A stretch of 64,000 bases of DNA from Leptospira abararensis (GCF_016918735.1 NZ_JAFFPR010000055.1:62001-126000), one strand, 5' to 3'; shown: positions 8,698 through 18,258, counted from the first letter of the stretch. Notes: a model not told the origin generated them from the sequence alone. Program-made: numbers and translations.

Positions 8698-9642
8698 TTA
8701 TCTCTTCGGCATTTTAGGTGAGGAGAATGGTCCACCGCTACTTGCCTTTTTTTCCTCTTGAATTTTTTTCTTTCTATATACCATTTCATTTTCCGTAAGG
8801 CCTGAAAGAATCGCAGTATTCTGTTCGTCGGAATTCCCAATGGTTACCATTGTTTCCACAAGTTCCCCCTCAACCTTTTTGGTGACTTTCGCTTTACCGG
8901 ACCCAGCTTTTACAAATTCATTAGGAAGCAGTAACACATCTCTCTCTTCCGAAATGATAAAGTCGATAGTAATCGACATCCCACTTCTCAAATATTCGGG
9001 AATGGTTTTTAATTCCAAATCCACATTGTACATAGTTACATTATTTTCCGTCACAGCTTCATAGGCAATATGGGTCACCTTCGCTTGAATAGGAGTATTG
9101 GAATAAGAATCTACTGTGATATTGGCAATCTGAGCAATTTTTATTTTTGATAGATCCGTTTCGTCCACCTTTGCCTGTACCATTAGGTTATCTGACAACA
9201 CATAGAGAATGTCTTGTTGTGTGACAGTTTGTCCAGGGCTAATGTTAGATGCAATCACCAAACCTCGTAAAGGCGAAATGACAGGAGTTGGTTTATAAAA
9301 ATCTTCCCATTTTTTTAACTCCTCTTCTCCTTTAGCTCTAGCTGCATCGAGAAGGGCTGCCCTTTCTGTAGAGCTCATCCAAGCAATAATTTTGCCACGA
9401 CCTACATGGTTTCCTTCATTGACTAAAATGGATTCCACCCGTCCTGCGATGGGAGGTTTGATTTCCAATCGGTTTTTGGGAATGGCAGTTCCTGTGGCAC
9501 GAACCGTAACAATCAAATCACCTCGGAAGGCTTTTGAAGATTCAAGTTTGGTATTTGATTTTGATTTTCCAAAACCAAATAGATAGACTGTTACAGAAAT
9601 TATGATTACAACAATGGAAATGAATATAAACTTAATCTTCAT
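8698..9642 (-). CDS. macA: MacA-type periplasmic adaptor (membrane fusion protein)
   Basis: About 314 residues, with one N-terminal membrane helix (about 4-25), a biotinyl-lipoyl/barrel-sandwich region (KPPIAGRVESILVNEGNHVGRGK), a very short hairpin, and beta-barrel segments SGMSITIDFIISEERDVLLLPNEF typical of HlyD/MacA adaptors. It bridges MacB and TolC. A TTG codon three bases upstream is also open, but the ATG at 9642 sits behind an AGGAAAG ribosome-binding site. The gene overlaps the tolC end by 11 bases and abuts macB. The alpha-hairpin is shorter than in E. coli MacA, so fit to TolC may differ. Confidence 0.9.
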   Translation of the reverse strand: MKIKFIFISIVVIIISVTVYLFGFGKSKSNTKLESSKAFRGDLIVTVRATGTAIPKNRLEIKPPIAGRVESILVNEGNHVGRGKIIAWMSSTERAALLDAARAKGEEELKKWEDFYKPTPVISPLRGLVIASNISPGQTVTQQDILYVLSDNLMVQAKVDETDLSKIKIAQIANITVDSYSNTPIQAKVTHIAYEAVTENNVTMYNVDLELKTIPEYLRSGMSITIDFIISEERDVLLLPNEFVKAGSGKAKVTKKVEGELVETMVTIGNSDEQNTAILSGLTENEMVYRKKKIQEEKKASSGGPFSSPKMPKR

Positions 9643-10981
9643 CAAAACACTTTCCTAAATTTCGCAAGTAACTAGCTTCAGTCAAATTCAGATCCCTCTT
9701 ACCTAACAAAAGATTTTTTTCACGATTGATTAGATCGTTTTCGATAATATCCCAATTTTCAAAACTAATCAGTCCATTGGAATATTGGGATCTAGCAATC
9801 ATCGCCCGAATCTCCGATGCTTTATAGAATTCTGTTAATACTATCAGTTGGTCAGAAGCATTTTTAAAATTTAAGTGGGACTGCTCCAAAGAAAACGAAA
9901 GTGCGTTCCTTTTCGAATCTCTAGTATAAATGGATTTTTCATATTCCGTTTTGGCAATTTTTACATTATAATAATCTCGACCGCCATTAAACAAGGGATA
10001 GGTTAAGTTCAATCCAAAACTATAATTCCTTGGTTTGGGTAACCAAACATCATCTTGTCTTGTCACAGTGGCACTTAAATTGAGGTCAGGATAAAAGCCA
10101 GCTTCCGCTACACCGATATTAGCTTGAGCTGCTCTCACTTTTGATTGTTCAGCCATAACAGATGGATGAGCCTCTAAGAGTGATTCTTTTTCTTTTTCTG
10201 AGTACTTTTTTTCGAGGATTGGTTCATAAACAAATTCAGAATTGATATTAATATCCAATCGATTGGCAATCACTCTCTCCACTTCATTCAAATTACTTTC
10301 GAAGAGGCGAAAAGCCGAGGAAACTTCAAATTCGGATTGTTTCACAAAGGATTCGCTGAGTAAAAAACTTCCCTTATGTTCCCTACCTACTTCATAACGA
10401 AGTTTTACCAAATCACGATTTTTAGTCCGCCTATCTTTAATTTTTTCGGAAAGTTGGTGGAGTTCTTTTGCGTACAACATTTGTGCATAACCCGACTTCA
10501 ATTCAAAACAAATCTTCAACCTTGAGTCATTTAATGTTTGTTTTGCTGCCTGAAGTAAGGCTTCAGTTTTATCGATCCCACTTTTATCTCGAAATCCAGC
10601 AAAAAGGTTTTGGTTTGTACTAAGTCCCACCGAATATCGATTGACTGCTGTTGGTCTGGACTCCCCTGAATTTGAAGTTTGCGTTGTAGTTGAACCCGTG
10701 TTTGCCCCATTGATCAAAGGATCATTGACAGTACCCGATCCACTAAAGTTTGCAGAAGATTGTCTTGCAGATGCCAATACATTAACTGTTGGTAAGTAAG
10801 CCGCATAACTTTTTTCGTTTTCAAAGAAGGCTTTGTCATAATCAGCCTTGGCGGATAAAAATTCTGGATTGGATTGTAAGGCTGTTTGCCAGAGTTCCTT
10901 TATTTGAATTGGTTTTGCAGACAGACCGAACAATCCAGATACTTCCAAAATAACAAATGTAATTCTACTCAACTTCACCAT
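9632..10981 (-). CDS. tolC: TolC-family outer membrane efflux protein
   Basis: This 449-residue protein has a short signal peptide (residues about 1-22, ending near LSAKP) and two repeated outer membrane efflux protein units, with the typical long coiled-coil helices around LWQTALQSNPEFLSAKADYDKA and EAGFYPDLNLSATVTRQ. It would form the trimeric outer-membrane and periplasmic tunnel of the MacAB pump encoded just downstream. An insert rich in Ser/Thr/Asn (about 75-110) falls in the first extracellular loop or strand. It is the first gene of the operon; 56 bases separate it from the upstream TPM-domain gene in the same direction. Confidence 0.9.
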   Translation of the reverse strand: MVKLSRITFVILEVSGLFGLSAKPIQIKELWQTALQSNPEFLSAKADYDKAFFENEKSYAAYLPTVNVLASARQSSANFSGSGTVNDPLINGANTGSTTTQTSNSGESRPTAVNRYSVGLSTNQNLFAGFRDKSGIDKTEALLQAAKQTLNDSRLKICFELKSGYAQMLYAKELHQLSEKIKDRRTKNRDLVKLRYEVGREHKGSFLLSESFVKQSEFEVSSAFRLFESNLNEVERVIANRLDININSEFVYEPILEKKYSEKEKESLLEAHPSVMAEQSKVRAAQANIGVAEAGFYPDLNLSATVTRQDDVWLPKPRNYSFGLNLTYPLFNGGRDYYNVKIAKTEYEKSIYTRDSKRNALSFSLEQSHLNFKNASDQLIVLTEFYKASEIRAMIARSQYSNGLISFENWDIIENDLINREKNLLLGKRDLNLTEASYLRNLGKCFDED

Positions 10982-11037
10982 ATACTAAACCCAAGTTTGA
11001 TGGGATAAGTTCCGTGGATTGAGTTTTTTTAAAAAAA

Positions 11038-11985
11038 TTACCAACTTCCAGAACTACCTCCCCCTCCAAAACTCCCACCACCGCCGCTAAAACCACTGGA
11101 TCGGGAGCTTCCCCCACTACTGCTACTCGACCATCCTCCGCTACTACCAGAGCTGCGATAAGATCCTCCAAAAATTCCCTTCTTCATTCGCTTACGGCCA
11201 TGTGGGGTCAATAGATGATAAAGTTTATACAAACCAACTCCAATTGCATACGCTAAAAATACTGCGGCACCAATATTGGCACCATGAATGGCCGTGGGGA
11301 ATATACTCCAAAAGGGAAACAAAAAGAAATAGATAAACCAACCAATATATGGTGCGTTAGCTGCTACATAGGTAAAAATTCCTAAAATGATCAATACAAA
11401 AACGGAGATAAAGATTCTCACCTGATACGGAATTTCATCTTGGCCTGCACCAATTTCCCCTAAAAAAGAAAGAGGCCCTAAGTGAGAATAGTCTTCTGTT
11501 TTGGGAGTTGTATAGGAACCAGCAATGGCTTCAATAATTGCATTCACACCATTTTGAATTCCAGAGGTAAGATCTCCTTTTTTAAAATCAGGTTTAATTT
11601 CATTTTCAATGATATGGCGACACAAAATGTCCGTTAAACTTCCTTCTAATCCATATCCGACTTCTATTCTTATTTTTCGATCACCAAGAGAGATTAACAA
11701 CAAAACTCCATTGTCTTTTTTCTTTTGTCCCAGTTTCCACTTTTCAACAACTTTGATTGAGTATTCGGATATATCTTCTCCTTCGAGCGAAGGAATCACA
11801 AGAACAACTATTTGGTTACTAGTGTTACTTTCATGGTCTTTAAGTTGTTTCTCTAATGCAGAAACAAACCCAGGATCCAAAGTCCAAGTTTCATCCATCA
11901 CCCTGCCACTTAAAGTAGGAACATCTTTCGCTTGGATAAGAATGGGAAATAAAAAAAGGAGGGAACAAACCAATATCCGCTGCAT
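11038..11985 (-). CDS. TPM-domain (YgcG-like) membrane protein with Gly/Ser-rich tail
   Basis: A 315-residue protein with a signal peptide (1-19), a TPM domain (about 25-165; NQIVVLVIPSLEG, NGVLLLISLGDRKIRIEVGYGLEG), two or three membrane helices (about 195-275) and a C-terminal tail made almost wholly of Gly and Ser ending in SGSW. This is the usual architecture of YgcG/TPM proteins, whose biochemical role is poorly known (phosphatase activity in plant relatives, membrane-protein quality control or LemA partnership in bacteria). No lemA gene is adjacent. The low-complexity tail explains misleading reading frames on both strands here. Confidence 0.85.
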   Translation of the reverse strand: MQRILVCSLLFLFPILIQAKDVPTLSGRVMDETWTLDPGFVSALEKQLKDHESNTSNQIVVLVIPSLEGEDISEYSIKVVEKWKLGQKKKDNGVLLLISLGDRKIRIEVGYGLEGSLTDILCRHIIENEIKPDFKKGDLTSGIQNGVNAIIEAIAGSYTTPKTEDYSHLGPLSFLGEIGAGQDEIPYQVRIFISVFVLIILGIFTYVAANAPYIGWFIYFFLFPFWSIFPTAIHGANIGAAVFLAYAIGVGLYKLYHLLTPHGRKRMKKGIFGGSYRSSGSSGGWSSSSSGGSSRSSGFSGGGGSFGGGGSSGSW

Positions 11986-12033
11986 ACAAGGATATTGGTT
12001 TTTAAAAGTTAAGTTACAAGAATTTTTTATGGA

Positions 12034-13644
12034 CTACTTATGGATTCGAGTGGCTCCATAATAAGCAGAAATCGGTTTTAAATCCTCAAATCCAATCAAA
12101 TTCACCTGCCCACCACGTTCCTCATAATCCCTTTTGAAACTTTGTAAAAACTCAATGGCCGAAAAGCCGATCATTTTCACATTCTTATCAAACTTAAGAT
12201 CCACTCGTTCACCAGGTGTAATTTTTCTAAACAAAAGTTTCAACGAAATCATATTAGAAAATAACAAAGCATGTTTTACATCCAAAGTATGTGTCTTGTT
12301 CTCAGATTTAACAGTGATGTCAGCAACAAAGATATAACGAAGAGGGACTCCAAAATAAATTTGAATCAAAATAGCAGTCACGATTCCACAAAAAACACCA
12401 ACTAACAAATCCTCCACGATAGTAAGCACTACGGTTACAGTAAAAATAACAATTTGATCCCATCCTTTTTCGTATGTCTCTTTAAAAACATGTGGAGAAG
12501 CCAATCGAAATCCCACCATAATTAAAATCCCTGCCAGCGATGCCAGAGGAATCTTATGGATCAGACCTGGTAAAAGTAAAATGAAAAAAAGTAAAAAAAG
12601 TCCATGGAAAAAATTGGACCATCGAGTTTTTGCACCATTTTCCATATTGGCAGAGGATCGAACCACCTCTGCAATGATTGGTAGCCCTCCGATCCATCCA
12701 AGAAAGAAGTTACCAGCCCCTTTTGCGACTAGTTCGCGATCCATATTTGATTTACGTCGATAAGGATCTGTATTATCAACGGCAGTTGCAGTTAACAATG
12801 ATTCAATACTTGCGATGAGCGCTATCGTAACTACCATCACCCAAAAAATTCCGTCCTTCCATCGTGAAAAATTTGGGAAAGTAATCCCATCATAAATATG
12901 ATCTGGGAGGTTTACTAATTTTTCTGGACCAATTTTATAAATTTGGTCGAGCAAAGTATAAGAATGTTCGTCCGCTAAATCAAAAATGATCCCAAGGAGA
13001 ATACCAACTAACACTGCTACAAGTGGCGCCGGTAGTTTTTTCACTATAGGGTTTTTGATTTTAGCTAATACGGCAATGATCACAATGGCGGAGATCCCAA
13101 TGATGGCCACTTCGGGATTCACAAAGGAAAAACTAAAAGGAATTTCTAATAGTAATCCCCCGATCGTTTTTGCTTTAGGAGTGATTCCTAGTGCTACATA
13201 AAATTGTTTTGAAATAATAATAATTCCAATAGCCGCCATCATCCCATGCACAACTGAGATGGGGAAATAAACGGTTAAATTTCCTGCTTTGACTAAACCT
13301 AAAACAACCTGAATAGCTCCAGCAATCACAATGGCAGCAAGGGTCAGTTCAAATCCAAGTTTTGGATCTCCGCCACCTAATACCATAATTGAGTTCAAAA
13401 CAACAGCGATCAAACCAGCAGCAGGACCATTGATTGTTAGGTGAGAGCCACTTAACAAGGACGCGATAACACCACCAACAATTCCGGCAAAAATTCCTGC
13501 CATAGGTGGTGCCCCAGATGCAAGCGAGATGCCCAAACAAAGGGGCAACGCAATTAAAAACACGATAAAACCGGAAATGATATCCGATCGCCAATTTTCT
13601 TTTAACCCGGGTAACCAATCTTTTGGTTTCTCTTTGTTGTTCAT
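12034..13644 (-). CDS. SulP-family anion (sulfate/bicarbonate) transporter
   Basis: A 536-residue SulP transporter with about a dozen transmembrane helices. The N-terminal signature region includes ISGFIVFLIALPLCLGISLASG and HLTINGPAAGLIAVV, followed by a conserved VHGMMAAIGIIII segment. The C-terminal 75 residues after the last helix look like a shortened STAS domain. Family members carry sulfate, bicarbonate (BicA) or other anions. It lies 27 bases after the 7TM-AraC gene on the same strand, and that regulator is divergent from an SbtA-type bicarbonate transporter, so bicarbonate is a reasonable substrate guess. The sequence alone does not decide between sulfate and bicarbonate. Confidence 0.9.
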   Translation of the reverse strand: MNNKEKPKDWLPGLKENWRSDIISGFIVFLIALPLCLGISLASGAPPMAGIFAGIVGGVIASLLSGSHLTINGPAAGLIAVVLNSIMVLGGGDPKLGFELTLAAIVIAGAIQVVLGLVKAGNLTVYFPISVVHGMMAAIGIIIISKQFYVALGITPKAKTIGGLLLEIPFSFSFVNPEVAIIGISAIVIIAVLAKIKNPIVKKLPAPLVAVLVGILLGIIFDLADEHSYTLLDQIYKIGPEKLVNLPDHIYDGITFPNFSRWKDGIFWVMVVTIALIASIESLLTATAVDNTDPYRRKSNMDRELVAKGAGNFFLGWIGGLPIIAEVVRSSANMENGAKTRWSNFFHGLFLLFFILLLPGLIHKIPLASLAGILIMVGFRLASPHVFKETYEKGWDQIVIFTVTVVLTIVEDLLVGVFCGIVTAILIQIYFGVPLRYIFVADITVKSENKTHTLDVKHALLFSNMISLKLLFRKITPGERVDLKFDKNVKMIGFSAIEFLQSFKRDYEERGGQVNLIGFEDLKPISAYYGATRIHK

Positions 13645-13671
13645 AGGGATTGTCCTCTTTATCTAACTATC

Positions 13672-15228
13672 TTAAAATGGCTTTTTATTTTTCCGAAACT
13701 GGTTCGGATTCACACCGGATTGTTTTTTAAATTCCAGATAAAATGCAGACCTAGATCCAAATCCAGAAAGTCTACCCACTTCTGCAATATTGAGCTCTGG
13801 CTGTTCATTCAATAAAGCCATGGCTTCTTTGATTCGGTATTGGTTTAACAATGAAGGAAAATTGAAGTTGTATTCTGAGTTGATCAGTTCACTTAACTGG
13901 TGGTAAGACAGACCCATTTTGGAAGCAATGAGTTCTTCATTACAATTTGGATCAAGATATACTTTTTCGGCACCTAACAGAGTTTCGAGCTTACTTCGAA
14001 ATTCACTTTTATCTAATTTCGTTGTTACCGACCGATACCTAGTTTTCGATTTATCTTTTTTTTCGTAATTTCGCAAAAACAAAAAAGAGCCGGCTGTCAA
14101 AAAAGGAAGATAGAAAACTGCGGCATAAATAAAGAATGGTTGGTATGGATAAAAATCAAAATGGAATAATGTTTTCAAGAAGACTGAAAAAAGAAAAAAG
14201 AACCATCCAAATACATAAGCCCTTTCATCACTTTCTTGTTTTGTTAGCAAAAAATTATGAGTTTTAAACAGATAGTATGCTGCTGTTCCAAAAATAGACA
14301 AAACCAGAAAAATTCTAAATTCATACACACGTGGATGGAGAGGGACAAACAAATACAAAAATCCCGCAAACCCACCGATCCAAAACAATACCTGTTTTGA
14401 AAAACGATTGCCTATAAACTGATCAAAGGAAGCAAGATAAACAAAAAATATGAAATGATTTATCGATAAAAATATATAATAAGAATGTCTGACTAAGTTA
14501 TTTGAATTTCCAAATATAGAAGCGAACTCCTTTCCATGTACAGAATACACAAGAAGGAAAAACATTAAAAAGTGAACTAAGATGGATAGGTAAACCTTTT
14601 CCTTTGATTTTAAGTATTCTGCGATCGCCCACCCAAAGGAAACAATTCCCACCATAGAAAAAAATAAAAATGTTAAAAACCGAAATAATACAATGGAGCG
14701 GTAACTTGCGGAGGAGACAGTTCGAATCGGAAAGTTGAGATCTTCGTTAGATACTAAGTAAATATAGAAGTATCGACTTTCCTTCGCCTTAAGGGTAACG
14801 TTAAAATGCGGAAAAGGAGAAAGTAACCCCATCCAATCTTCCCAAACATACCCACTATAAGAATCGACAATTTCTCCATCAGCACCTTCCGAACAAAGTT
14901 CCACAAAGGGAATGTTGATCCATTGGATCAGAATACTGAAATAATTGTCCACGGAGGAGTCATTCTTCAGCTCGACTCGAACCCACTGCCCACCATCTTC
15001 CCTTTTTCCCCTAAGCGAGTCCGCACTGCGGTTGTCCATCCAGACCAAAGTTCGCAAAGATTGGATGGATTCATGACTGCAATTTTTGGGAATTTCTGTC
15101 CGGAGGGGTACCAAAAATTGGACATCTCTGCTGATGTTCCGCCCATAGAAACTTTCCGGTTTCCACAAACACCCACCGAGTCCTGCTAGGATTGCCAATA
15201 GGAGGGGAACAGCGGCAGTTCGTTTCAT
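13672..15228 (-). CDS. 7TM membrane-anchored AraC-family regulator
   Basis: About 518 residues from the ATG at 15228. An upstream TTG/ATG extension to 15384 would run through the intergenic inverted repeat and into the divergent gene, so it is rejected. The N-terminus (LLLAILAGLGGC) is a lipoprotein-type or cleavable signal. A beta-rich extracytoplasmic domain follows (7TMR-DISM-like), then seven hydrophobic helices, and a C-terminal AraC DNA-binding domain with two helix-turn-helix motifs (NEELIASKMGLSYHQLSELI and NIAEVGRLSGFGSRSAFY). It is a one-component membrane regulator, common in Leptospira. It precedes SulP by 27 bases and is divergent from sbtA, so it probably controls both. Confidence 0.85.
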   Translation of the reverse strand: MKRTAAVPLLLAILAGLGGCLWKPESFYGRNISRDVQFLVPLRTEIPKNCSHESIQSLRTLVWMDNRSADSLRGKREDGGQWVRVELKNDSSVDNYFSILIQWINIPFVELCSEGADGEIVDSYSGYVWEDWMGLLSPFPHFNVTLKAKESRYFYIYLVSNEDLNFPIRTVSSASYRSIVLFRFLTFLFFSMVGIVSFGWAIAEYLKSKEKVYLSILVHFLMFFLLVYSVHGKEFASIFGNSNNLVRHSYYIFLSINHFIFFVYLASFDQFIGNRFSKQVLFWIGGFAGFLYLFVPLHPRVYEFRIFLVLSIFGTAAYYLFKTHNFLLTKQESDERAYVFGWFFFLFSVFLKTLFHFDFYPYQPFFIYAAVFYLPFLTAGSFLFLRNYEKKDKSKTRYRSVTTKLDKSEFRSKLETLLGAEKVYLDPNCNEELIASKMGLSYHQLSELINSEYNFNFPSLLNQYRIKEAMALLNEQPELNIAEVGRLSGFGSRSAFYLEFKKQSGVNPNQFRKNKKPF

Positions 15229-15304
15229 CTGAATCACCAGTTTTGGCGCATTCTGTGCGTAAGGAAGCGATTTCAATGTTTGAGAAATTTTGAAACGAAT
15301 TATT

Positions 15305-15334
15305 TTTTGTCCAATTTTATGATATTGGACAAAA
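15305..15334. promoter_or_regulatory. Inverted repeat, candidate operator between divergent genes
   Basis: Perfect 11-base arms TTTTGTCCAAT (15305-15315) and ATTGGACAAAA (15324-15334) flank an 8-base spacer. The repeat sits 39 bases upstream of the sbtA start and 77 bases upstream of the divergent AraC-family gene, the expected place for a shared operator. It could alternatively act as an RNA hairpin, but there is no T-run for a terminator. Confidence 0.6.
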
Positions 15335-15372
15335 TTGGTGTCTAAAATGATGACAACAAGAGGGTAGAAATT

Positions 15373-16359
15373 ATGGATTTCCATGCAGCACTCAACAACA
15401 TCTTAAACCCACCGGTACTCTTTTTCTTTTTAGGAATGGGTGTCGTATTTTTTAAATCAGACCTACGGATAACGGAAGGAGTCTCCAAGTTCCTATCTTT
15501 GTATCTTTTATTCTCCATTGGCTTCAAAGGTGGCCATGAACTATTTAAGTCTCCCTTTGCCGAAGAACATCTAATGACACTGATTGCCTGTATGTTCATG
15601 GCATGTTTTGTTCCCATTTACTCTTACTTCATCTTCAGAGCAAAGTTGGACCATGCAAATTCTGCTGCCCTTGCGGGAAGTTTTGGATCCATCAGTGCAG
15701 TGACCTTTGTAACTGCCGGAGCTTTTTTACACAGTTACGGATATGAATACCAAGGTTTCATTGTGGCGGGAATGGCTCTTATGGAATCACCGGCAATCGT
15801 TCTTGCAGTCATCATTGATCGATTGGGCAAAAAGAAAAATAACGAGAATGTAAATGAAAAAATCCAGTGGAAACAATTACTCCATGAAGCTTTCTTCAGT
15901 TCTTCGGTTTATATTTTGATTGGAGCATTGATTGTAGGTTATTTATCAGGTGAGTCCGGATGGAATACAACCAAACCATTCACTGAAGATATTTTTAAAG
16001 GACTACTTACATTCTTCTTATTAGATAAAGGAATCGATGCCGCAAAACAAATGCGAGAGTTAAAGAAAGTAGGTTTTTTTCTCGTAGGATCTGCGCTCAT
16101 CATTATGTTGATTAACGTAATCATTGCTATTCTACTGACTAAAATCATCCAAATGCCAATTGGTGACGCTCTTATGTTTGTGGTATTGTGTGCGTCAGCT
16201 TCTTATATTGCCGTGCCAGCTGCTATGAAAGAATCCATTCCAGAAGCAAACCCAAGTATTTACCTAACAGTTGCTTTATCGATTGTATTTCCAATCAATA
16301 TTATCATAGGGATCCCTTTGTACTTTTATGTTCTGAAAGTGATCACAGGAATCGTTTAA
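15373..16359 (+). CDS. sbtA: SbtA-family sodium-dependent bicarbonate transporter
   Basis: A 328-residue protein with about ten transmembrane helices in two inverted halves, matching the SbtA (DUF897) family: SIGFKGGHELFK near residue 50, then SAALAGSFGSISAVTFVTAGAFL near 95-117, and ASYIAVPAAMKESIPEANPS in the second half. SbtA imports bicarbonate with sodium in cyanobacteria and is widespread in heterotrophs, where it may feed carboxylases. A GAGGG ribosome-binding site lies just before the ATG. No sbtB regulator gene is adjacent. The following outer-membrane barrel gene, 40 bases on, is probably in the same transcript. Confidence 0.9.
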   Translation: MDFHAALNNILNPPVLFFFLGMGVVFFKSDLRITEGVSKFLSLYLLFSIGFKGGHELFKSPFAEEHLMTLIACMFMACFVPIYSYFIFRAKLDHANSAALAGSFGSISAVTFVTAGAFLHSYGYEYQGFIVAGMALMESPAIVLAVIIDRLGKKKNNENVNEKIQWKQLLHEAFFSSSVYILIGALIVGYLSGESGWNTTKPFTEDIFKGLLTFFLLDKGIDAAKQMRELKKVGFFLVGSALIIMLINVIIAILLTKIIQMPIGDALMFVVLCASASYIAVPAAMKESIPEANPSIYLTVALSIVFPINIIIGIPLYFYVLKVITGIV

Positions 16360-16399
16360 ATAAAACAAACTTCATCACTTAAGGAAAAGGAAAGATATC

Positions 16400-18238
16400 A
16401 TGTATATTTCAAAAGGTTATTTCTATTTTCTATTGTTAGCGTTTTTTTTACCGCTAACAGTTTCCATGGCTACTCCTACAGAATCACAAAATTCTGACGA
16501 AACAACCGCAGTTCCCAAATCTTACGTTTCTTCTATGAAAGAGAAGGGAATTGATCCAGAATACAACCGCCATATGTTTGTAGAGCCCGAGTTATCCAAA
16601 CATTCAGCAAACTCACAACAATTTTGGTTAAACGATGTTTTAAGATTTGGTTTGTATCTACGACCCAGACAAGAATCTAGATACAATTTAGATTTTAATG
16701 CCTCTGACAAAGGTTATATTGACAGGACTGTTCAGACATCCTCGATTTATTTTATCTTTGATCCCAGTCCCTATATACAAGCAAAAGTAACTCTCCAAGA
16801 TGCTCGTGTTTGGGGAGGGGAATCCCCTGCTTCCTCTGGCGATATCCGAGCCAATTTTTTTAACAACACAGCAGACATTTATTCCAAAAACCAAACGAAT
16901 GCAGTATCTTTAAACCAAACAGGTGTCAGGGAAGCTTTCTTGACATTAAACCAACTTCCACTTCGTTCTAAATTACAAGTGGGACGACAAATTTGGGCTT
17001 ACGGCGACCAACGGATGATAGGTGGTGGAAACTGGACTGTTAATGGGCTTTCCTTTGATGGAGTTAGGCACATGTTTAACTACGACAATTTGAAAATCCA
17101 CTTTTTAATGGCAAGGCCCTACTGGACACAAAGTGGGACTAATGGAGTTGTATCGGCTAACGATCCAAAATTAAATTCTGCTGCTACAGGAACAGACACA
17201 ACCTTACTGGGAACCTACAATAGTTTTACCATTCCTGATTGGGTGACTTTGGATCTTTATAGTTTGGGAGTGGTTCGAAAATGGAAAAAAAATCCAGTGA
17301 ATCCCATTACTGGCCTTCCTGAATCTTCTATCGATGATCCACTTGCGGCGAATAGAAGTAGACAAAACCAAAACTTAATCACCACCGGATTTCGTCTGAC
17401 CAATAGAACCAAAGGAAACTTTCTTCCCGAAGGAAAATCCTGGGATTTCACATGGGAATCTGCTTTCCAAACAGGAACCAGCGGGCGACGGATCCAAGAC
17501 CCTTACTTAAAAGAATATCTTTCTAACGAGTATGATAATGCAAGAACCGAAAGAGAAAAATACACAGGTCAAATGCATGTTTTTCAAACGGGATATACGT
17601 TTTTCAAAAAACTAAGATTAGGAGGGCAAGTTTTGTATGCATCTGGAGATAAAAATAGGGCAGACGCTTCTGTATCCACATTCCAAACTCTAGCCAATCC
17701 AAGGTTCGGAGTGATTCCCTATTTTAATAGTGTGGCCGGAATTTCAGAAAATATCAATGCCCAGAATCTATATTCAAAATCGGTGAGTATCACTTACCAA
17801 ACAGAATCCTTTGGCGAATTCCAAGTTACCTACTTCCAAAACGATAAAGCAGAAAAACAAGATGCTTGGTATGCCATTAGTGGTGCGGCCAATTCCACAA
17901 GTTCCCTGGGTGAAAAAAATCCCTATCCAGTAGCGGCTGACAAAGGAAGTACGGAAAACTACTCGAACAATTCCTATTCGTCACCATATGCATTAGGAAA
18001 ACGGATTTATACAGAAGTAGACTTAACTTGGCACGGACAAATCAATGATTTTGTTTCTCTATGGATGGGATTTGGGTATTTGAGCGCGGGTGATTCCATC
18101 CGTAATTATCGAAATAGCAAAATCCAATACAATTCCACCACCCAATCCTTTGAGTGGAACCAAAACTACTTACAAGGCAAAAACCAACTGGCAAAAGATG
18201 CTTATATGGCTTACGTCCAAATCAACGCTGCTTTTTAA
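16400..18238 (+). CDS. Alginate-export-type outer membrane beta-barrel protein
   Basis: A 612-residue secreted protein with a signal peptide (residues 1-25, cleaved near SMATP). The body is rich in alternating hydrophobic strands, and the sequence RFGLYLRPRQESRYNLDF begins a long beta-barrel that ends in a terminal Phe, as outer-membrane barrels do. It resembles the Alginate_exp (AlgE-like) family, which includes many uncharacterised anion-selective porins. Its place behind sbtA suggests it lets inorganic anions through the outer membrane for the inner-membrane transporters; alginate export itself is unlikely as no alginate genes are nearby. Confidence 0.8.
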   Translation: MYISKGYFYFLLLAFFLPLTVSMATPTESQNSDETTAVPKSYVSSMKEKGIDPEYNRHMFVEPELSKHSANSQQFWLNDVLRFGLYLRPRQESRYNLDFNASDKGYIDRTVQTSSIYFIFDPSPYIQAKVTLQDARVWGGESPASSGDIRANFFNNTADIYSKNQTNAVSLNQTGVREAFLTLNQLPLRSKLQVGRQIWAYGDQRMIGGGNWTVNGLSFDGVRHMFNYDNLKIHFLMARPYWTQSGTNGVVSANDPKLNSAATGTDTTLLGTYNSFTIPDWVTLDLYSLGVVRKWKKNPVNPITGLPESSIDDPLAANRSRQNQNLITTGFRLTNRTKGNFLPEGKSWDFTWESAFQTGTSGRRIQDPYLKEYLSNEYDNARTEREKYTGQMHVFQTGYTFFKKLRLGGQVLYASGDKNRADASVSTFQTLANPRFGVIPYFNSVAGISENINAQNLYSKSVSITYQTESFGEFQVTYFQNDKAEKQDAWYAISGAANSTSSLGEKNPYPVAADKGSTENYSNNSYSSPYALGKRIYTEVDLTWHGQINDFVSLWMGFGYLSAGDSIRNYRNSKIQYNSTTQSFEWNQNYLQGKNQLAKDAYMAYVQINAAF

Positions 18239-18258
18239 GAAAAACGTTCGATTTTTGT

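Noticed and set aside
10965..11171. Open frame beginning MEDLIAALVV on the minus strand
   Set aside because: It is a shadow of the Gly/Ser-rich tail of the TPM-domain gene read in another frame; composition is Val/Ala/Glu artefact and it has no own start signals.
15226..15384. N-terminal extension of the 7TM-AraC gene from a start at 15384
   Set aside because: The extension would run through the 11-base inverted repeat and into the start of the divergent sbtA gene, and the signal peptide begins at the ATG 15228.
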